Shown piece by piece: positions 60,758 through 64,000 of a stretch of 64,000 nt of DNA (within the stretch, counting starts at the first letter, position 1; each line of letters starts with the position of its first letter). The notes under the pieces were generated by a model. The model did not search any database, was not told the DNA's origin, and saw nothing but the letters and a program-made list of their open reading frames with translations. Where the stretch lies: assembly GCF_001886955.1 (NCBI RefSeq), contig NZ_CP016804.1:930001-994000 (forward strand), in the 5' to 3' direction. This DNA is from Halodesulfurarchaeum formicicum. GTDB lineage: Archaea; Halobacteriota; Halobacteria; Halobacteriales; Halobacteriaceae. The position numbers and the translations under genes are program-made.

Positions 60758-61570
60758 ATGACGCAGCAAAACCGTTTCGACCGGCGTGATTTCCTCAAGG
60801 CCACCGGTGTGGCTGGCACCCTGACACTCACGGGGCTTGCCGGCTGTTCGGGGAACGGCGAGGACGGATCGGGAACGACGACGGCAGAATCGATGGAGAT
60901 CGTCGCGGGCACGGCTCCTGGCTTCCCGCCCTTCGAGGAGAAAGACGGCGGGGACCTGGTCGGCTTCGACATCGACCTGCTCGAAGCAGTCGTCGAGGCG
61001 ACCGACTACGAACTCGCCGGCTGGGACGAGTACGAGTTCGGCTCGCTCTCCCCGGCCCTGCAGAACGACAAGATCGACGTGATCGCCGCCGCGATGACGA
61101 TCAACGACGAGCGGGACGAGAGCATCGACTTCTCGGACCCGTACTACGACGCCAACCAGGCCATCCTCGTGGCCAACGATTCGGGCTTTTCGCCGTCTGA
61201 AATGGCCGATCTCGAGGGCCAAACGCTTGGCGCCCAGAAGGGGACGACCGGCGAATCCGTCGTTCAGGACACGCTTATTCCGGACGGGATCGTCTCCGAG
61301 GACCAGTACAACAGCTATGATAACTACGTCTTTGCCGTCGAGGACCTGGTCAACGGGAACATCGACGCCGTCGTGCTCGACACGCCGGTGGCCGACTCCT
61401 TCGTCGCCGAGCGGGAGGTCTCCGTGGCGTTCACCTACGAGACGGGTGAACAGTACGGATTCGGCGTGCGAGAGGGTGACAGCGAGCTTCAGACCGCACT
61501 GAACGACGGCCTGGCGACGGTCCGGGAGGACGGCACCTACGAGGACCTCGTCGCCAAGTGGTTCAAGTAG
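60758..61570 (+). CDS. Amino-acid ABC transporter substrate-binding lipoprotein
   Basis: The 270-residue precursor has a twin-Arg signal (FDRRDFLKATGVAGTLTLTG) and a lipobox (LAGCSG), so it is probably exported folded and lipid-anchored outside the membrane. The mature part is a type II periplasmic-binding fold of the polar amino-acid family (APGFPPFEEKDGGDLVGFDIDL ... VIAAAMTINDERDESIDFSDPYYDANQAILV). It captures an amino acid, possibly a polar one, for the permeases encoded next. It begins the operon and lies seven bases before the first permease gene. Confidence 0.92.
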   Translation: MTQQNRFDRRDFLKATGVAGTLTLTGLAGCSGNGEDGSGTTTAESMEIVAGTAPGFPPFEEKDGGDLVGFDIDLLEAVVEATDYELAGWDEYEFGSLSPALQNDKIDVIAAAMTINDERDESIDFSDPYYDANQAILVANDSGFSPSEMADLEGQTLGAQKGTTGESVVQDTLIPDGIVSEDQYNSYDNYVFAVEDLVNGNIDAVVLDTPVADSFVAEREVSVAFTYETGEQYGFGVREGDSELQTALNDGLATVREDGTYEDLVAKWFK

Positions 61571-61577
61571 GGCGACG

Positions 61578-62267
61578 ATGATCGCCACCCCCGCGAGCGC
61601 TGCCCTGCAAGCCGGCGACTGGGCCTTCGTTCTGGATAGCTGGGGGTATCTCTCCGGTGGCGTCCTCATCACGATCGCACTCACCATCGCGAGCATCCTG
61701 CTGGGGTTCCTCGCGGGATTTCCCTTCGGGATCATCGAGGTGTACGGCAATCGGTACCTTCGGACCCCGATAGATCTGTTCGGGACCGTCTTCCGGGGCA
61801 CGCCGCTGGTGGTGATCCTCATCTTCGCCTTCTTCGTCTTTCCCATCCAGCGTGCCTTCGTGGCCGCCGTACTGGGCTTGGGGCTGCGGAGTGCGGCCTA
61901 CCAGAGCCAGATCTTTCGGGGAGCGCTCGCCTCGATCGACGAGGGCCAGATGGAGGCCGCCCGCTCGATCGGAATGAGTCAGTTCCAGGCGATTCGCCAC
62001 GTCGTGGTTCCCCAGGCGCTTCGGCGTTCCATGCCGGGATTTCAGAACGAGTTTACCATCGTTCTGAAGGACACGTCCCTGGCGTATGCGATCGGCATGG
62101 CGGAGCTTCTGACCCGAACACATGACCTCTTCGTCCAGCAGACCACTGCCGTGCTGGAACTGTTCCTATTCGCGAGTGCGATCTATTTCGCCCTGACCTT
62201 CAGCACCAATCGGGCACTGGATGCCCTACAGAATTACTTCGCGATCCCCGACGGTGATATCAGATGA
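61578..62267 (+). CDS. Amino-acid ABC transporter permease
   Basis: The 229-residue HisM-type membrane subunit has about five helices. The permease-ATPase coupling loop is RSIGMSQFQAIRHVVVPQALRRSMPGFQNE. The helical pattern (GYLSGGVLITIALTIASILLGFLAG near the start and TVFRGTPLVVILIFAFFVF) matches polar amino-acid permeases. It overlaps the ATPase gene by four bases. A second permease encoded downstream probably pairs with it as a heterodimer. Confidence 0.92.
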   Translation: MIATPASAALQAGDWAFVLDSWGYLSGGVLITIALTIASILLGFLAGFPFGIIEVYGNRYLRTPIDLFGTVFRGTPLVVILIFAFFVFPIQRAFVAAVLGLGLRSAAYQSQIFRGALASIDEGQMEAARSIGMSQFQAIRHVVVPQALRRSMPGFQNEFTIVLKDTSLAYAIGMAELLTRTHDLFVQQTTAVLELFLFASAIYFALTFSTNRALDALQNYFAIPDGDIR

Positions 62268-63022
62268 GCGAGCCACTCCTTCGGATCGAGAACCTGCAGA
62301 AAAGCTACGGCGACGAGGAAGTGTTACACGACATCTCCTTCGAGATGGAGGAAAGCGACGCTTTCGTGCTGATCGGTCCCAGTGGCAGCGGCAAGTCCAC
62401 GCTGCTGCGCTGTGTCAACCGCCTGACTGAACCTGATGGCGGCGACATCTATCTCGATGGCACCCGTACGAGTGATCCCGAGTACGATGTCAATCACCTC
62501 CGTCGCGAGGTCGGCATGGTGTTCCAGGACATCAACCTCTTTGCACACCTCACGGCTCTCGAGAACATCACGCTGGGCCTGAAGAAGGTCGCCGGAATGG
62601 ACGAGTCAAGCGCCGAAGCCAGGGCACGGGCCGAACTCGAACAGGTTGGACTGGCCGACCAGGCTGACTCCTACCCCGCAGAACTCTCCGGCGGCCAGCA
62701 ACAGCGTGTGGGGATCGCCCGCGCGCTGGCGATGGATCCCAAGCTGATGCTTTTTGACGAACCGACGAGTTCGTTGGACCCGGAACTCACCGGAGAGGTC
62801 GTCGAGGTGATGCGCCAACTGGCCGAGGAAGGGATGACCATGCTCGTGGTCACCCACGAGATGGGTTTCGCCCGGTCCGCAGCGACGCAGATGCTGTTCC
62901 TCGAAGACGGGAGTCTCGTCGAACAGGGGCCCCCAGAACAACTCTTCGACGCGCCCGAAGAAGAGCGGACCGGCCAGTTCCTCAAACGGATCACCGAGGC
63001 CGAGTCCTCGGGCTCACTCTAA
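62264..63022 (+). CDS. Amino-acid ABC transporter ATP-binding protein
   Basis: The 252-residue GlnQ/HisP-type ATPase has Walker A LIGPSGSGKSTLLRCVN, Q-loop VFQDINLFAHLT, signature LSGGQQQRVGIARAL, Walker B LMLFDEPTSSLDPE and H-loop VVTHEMGFA. It powers amino-acid uptake with the flanking permeases and binding protein. It overlaps the upstream permease gene by four bases and lies one base before the next permease gene. Confidence 0.95.
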   Translation: MSEPLLRIENLQKSYGDEEVLHDISFEMEESDAFVLIGPSGSGKSTLLRCVNRLTEPDGGDIYLDGTRTSDPEYDVNHLRREVGMVFQDINLFAHLTALENITLGLKKVAGMDESSAEARARAELEQVGLADQADSYPAELSGGQQQRVGIARALAMDPKLMLFDEPTSSLDPELTGEVVEVMRQLAEEGMTMLVVTHEMGFARSAATQMLFLEDGSLVEQGPPEQLFDAPEEERTGQFLKRITEAESSGSL

Positions 63023-63023
63023 C

Positions 63024-63923
63024 ATGTCGGGGGCCCAGGAGGACTTCCGAACCCCGGGAATCGAGGTCTCGGTCAGGGGCGGCATCGAACTGGTCCCCTA
63101 CGCGGTGTTCTGGGGCTGGTTGCTCTCCCGCTGGATCAACGACTTCCTCCTGCCAGATGGAATGGGCGTGCCGGATGGGACTCCGTATCTCGATCCGGCA
63201 GTCGTCGAGCCGGTCTCCGAGTCACTCGCCTTCGCGGTTCGGTACCTGCCGGAACTCGCCGCGGGGGCCTGGGCAACGGTGGTCATCACCCTCATTTCGA
63301 TCACGCTTGGCTTTCTGCTCGCGGTCCCGGTAAGTGTCGCGCGGGTGTACGGCCAAGGGACCGCCTGGGTCGCCCTCGTGTTCACCGAACTCATCAGGGG
63401 AACACCGCTACTGGCCCAGCTGTTCGTCCTTTACTACGGGCTCCAGCTCTCCTCCTGGATTCGGGAGTTGCCCCTCGTTGGGGTCGGTATCGTGCCGTCC
63501 CAGGCCTTTTGGGTAGCGATTATCGGCTTCACGATCAACAGCGCGGCCTATCAGGCCGAGTACATCCGCTCCGCACTGCTATCCGTCGACCGCGGACAGT
63601 ACCAGGCGGGCCGGGCCATCGGGTTCTCGAAACTCGCGGCAATTCGTCATGTCGTCCTCCCCCAGGCATTGCGGTTTGCGATTCCGGGGTGGTCGAACGA
63701 ACTGGTCTACCTGATCAAGTACTCCTCGCTCGCGGCGTTCATCACGGTCCCCGAACTCTTCGAGATGGGGCGACAAATCGCTGCGGACAACTTCGCGTAC
63801 ACCTCGATTTTCGTCCTCGTGGCGCTGTTCTACCTGGCGATTATCATCTCGGCCTCGAACGTCATGGGACTCGTCGAGCGCCGGGTCCATATTCCAGGGC
63901 TCGGGCGAGGGACTGACCGCTAG
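63024..63923 (+). CDS. Second amino-acid ABC transporter permease
   Basis: The 299-residue HisQ/M-type subunit has an extended N-terminus containing an extra hydrophobic segment (LVPYAVFWGWLLSRWINDFLL) before the usual five-helix core. The coupling loop is RAIGFSKLAAIRHVVLPQALRFAIPGWSNE, and FTELIRGTPLLAQLFVLYYGLQ is typical of the family. It is the last gene of the four-gene operon. With the first permease it likely forms the membrane heterodimer. Confidence 0.92.
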   Translation: MSGAQEDFRTPGIEVSVRGGIELVPYAVFWGWLLSRWINDFLLPDGMGVPDGTPYLDPAVVEPVSESLAFAVRYLPELAAGAWATVVITLISITLGFLLAVPVSVARVYGQGTAWVALVFTELIRGTPLLAQLFVLYYGLQLSSWIRELPLVGVGIVPSQAFWVAIIGFTINSAAYQAEYIRSALLSVDRGQYQAGRAIGFSKLAAIRHVVLPQALRFAIPGWSNELVYLIKYSSLAAFITVPELFEMGRQIAADNFAYTSIFVLVALFYLAIIISASNVMGLVERRVHIPGLGRGTDR

Positions 63924-63966
63924 TGGTACCCATACTGTTTTGCCCTGCCGGCTCCCGGATTCGAAC

Positions 63967-64000
63967 ATGACAGACCATCAGGTCGCCGTCGTCGGGGCCG
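63967..64000 (+). CDS. Start of a gene cut by the window end, probable nucleotide-binding protein
   Basis: Only eleven codons are visible: ATG at 63967 followed by MTDHQVAVVGA, the first strand and Gly turn of a Rossmann or FAD-binding fold. It could be an oxidoreductase or flavoprotein; nothing more can be said. Confidence 0.4.
   Translation, partial: MTDHQVAVVGA

Noticed and set aside
1-64000. CRISPR arrays and cas genes
   Set aside because: I saw no regularly spaced direct repeats and no cas-like proteins on either strand.

Overview
The window is a stretch of haloarchaeal (class Halobacteria) chromosome. The evidence is the high GC content, very acidic proteins, leaderless genes with a TATA-like box about 25 bases before the start codon, Tat-type lipoprotein signals, and haloarchaeal gene sets: ADP-forming acetate-CoA ligase, PAN ATPase, Mre11-Rad50, family B DNA polymerase, PRC-barrel proteins, DUF5805 and DUF5800 proteins, and an intron-bearing tRNA-Gln. 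I cannot name the genus safely.

Positions 1-3650 look like the end of an integrated element, possibly of the pleolipovirus type, abutting the 3' end of tRNA-Lys(CUU). It holds two small membrane proteins, a repeat- and palindrome-rich spacer, and a tightly overlapping five-gene leftward operon: three small Cys-rich proteins, one small unknown, and a 543-residue winged-helix protein. Unusually for this window, every gene of that operon has a strong Shine-Dalgarno sequence. Positions 3855-13110 are chromosomal: a TrkA-N/DHH protein, a PRC-barrel protein, a Pta-like/acetate-CoA ligase operon, an SLC13 permease with RCK_C domains, and a proline symporter operon with a 48-residue membrane companion. 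A perfect 17-bp inverted repeat with a nested hairpin lies at 10749-10807. Positions 13284-15696 hold a DUF5805/tyrosine recombinase pair and about 1 kb of AT-richer non-coding DNA.

Positions 15697-47155 are mainly housekeeping: an AbrB-PhoU regulator, a PP-loop enzyme, redox enzymes, the GrpE/DnaK/DnaJ chaperones, an RNA methyltransferase operon, a PAC2 protein, an aminotransferase, YchF, a bactofilin-like protein, PAN, Mre11-Rad50, PolB, a PAS histidine kinase, and the sufCBD operon. The suf operon starts under a perfect DtxR-type palindrome, which implies iron control.

After tRNA-Gln(UUG) comes a clearly AT-richer two-gene cassette (47394-49300): a gamma-glutamylcyclotransferase-fold protein overlapping a membrane-anchored protein that appears to contain three tandem Cdc48-N-like double-psi beta-barrels. 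This is the strongest candidate here for an undescribed system. The rest (49474-64000) is chromosomal: a sulfatase-fold/GtrA pair, MscS, NhaC, LURP-one-like, CBS, CspA, HD and LysE proteins, a threonine-synthase-like protein lacking the PLP lysine, cyclic 2,3-diphosphoglycerate synthetase, ornithine carbamoyltransferase, and a polar amino-acid ABC transporter operon.
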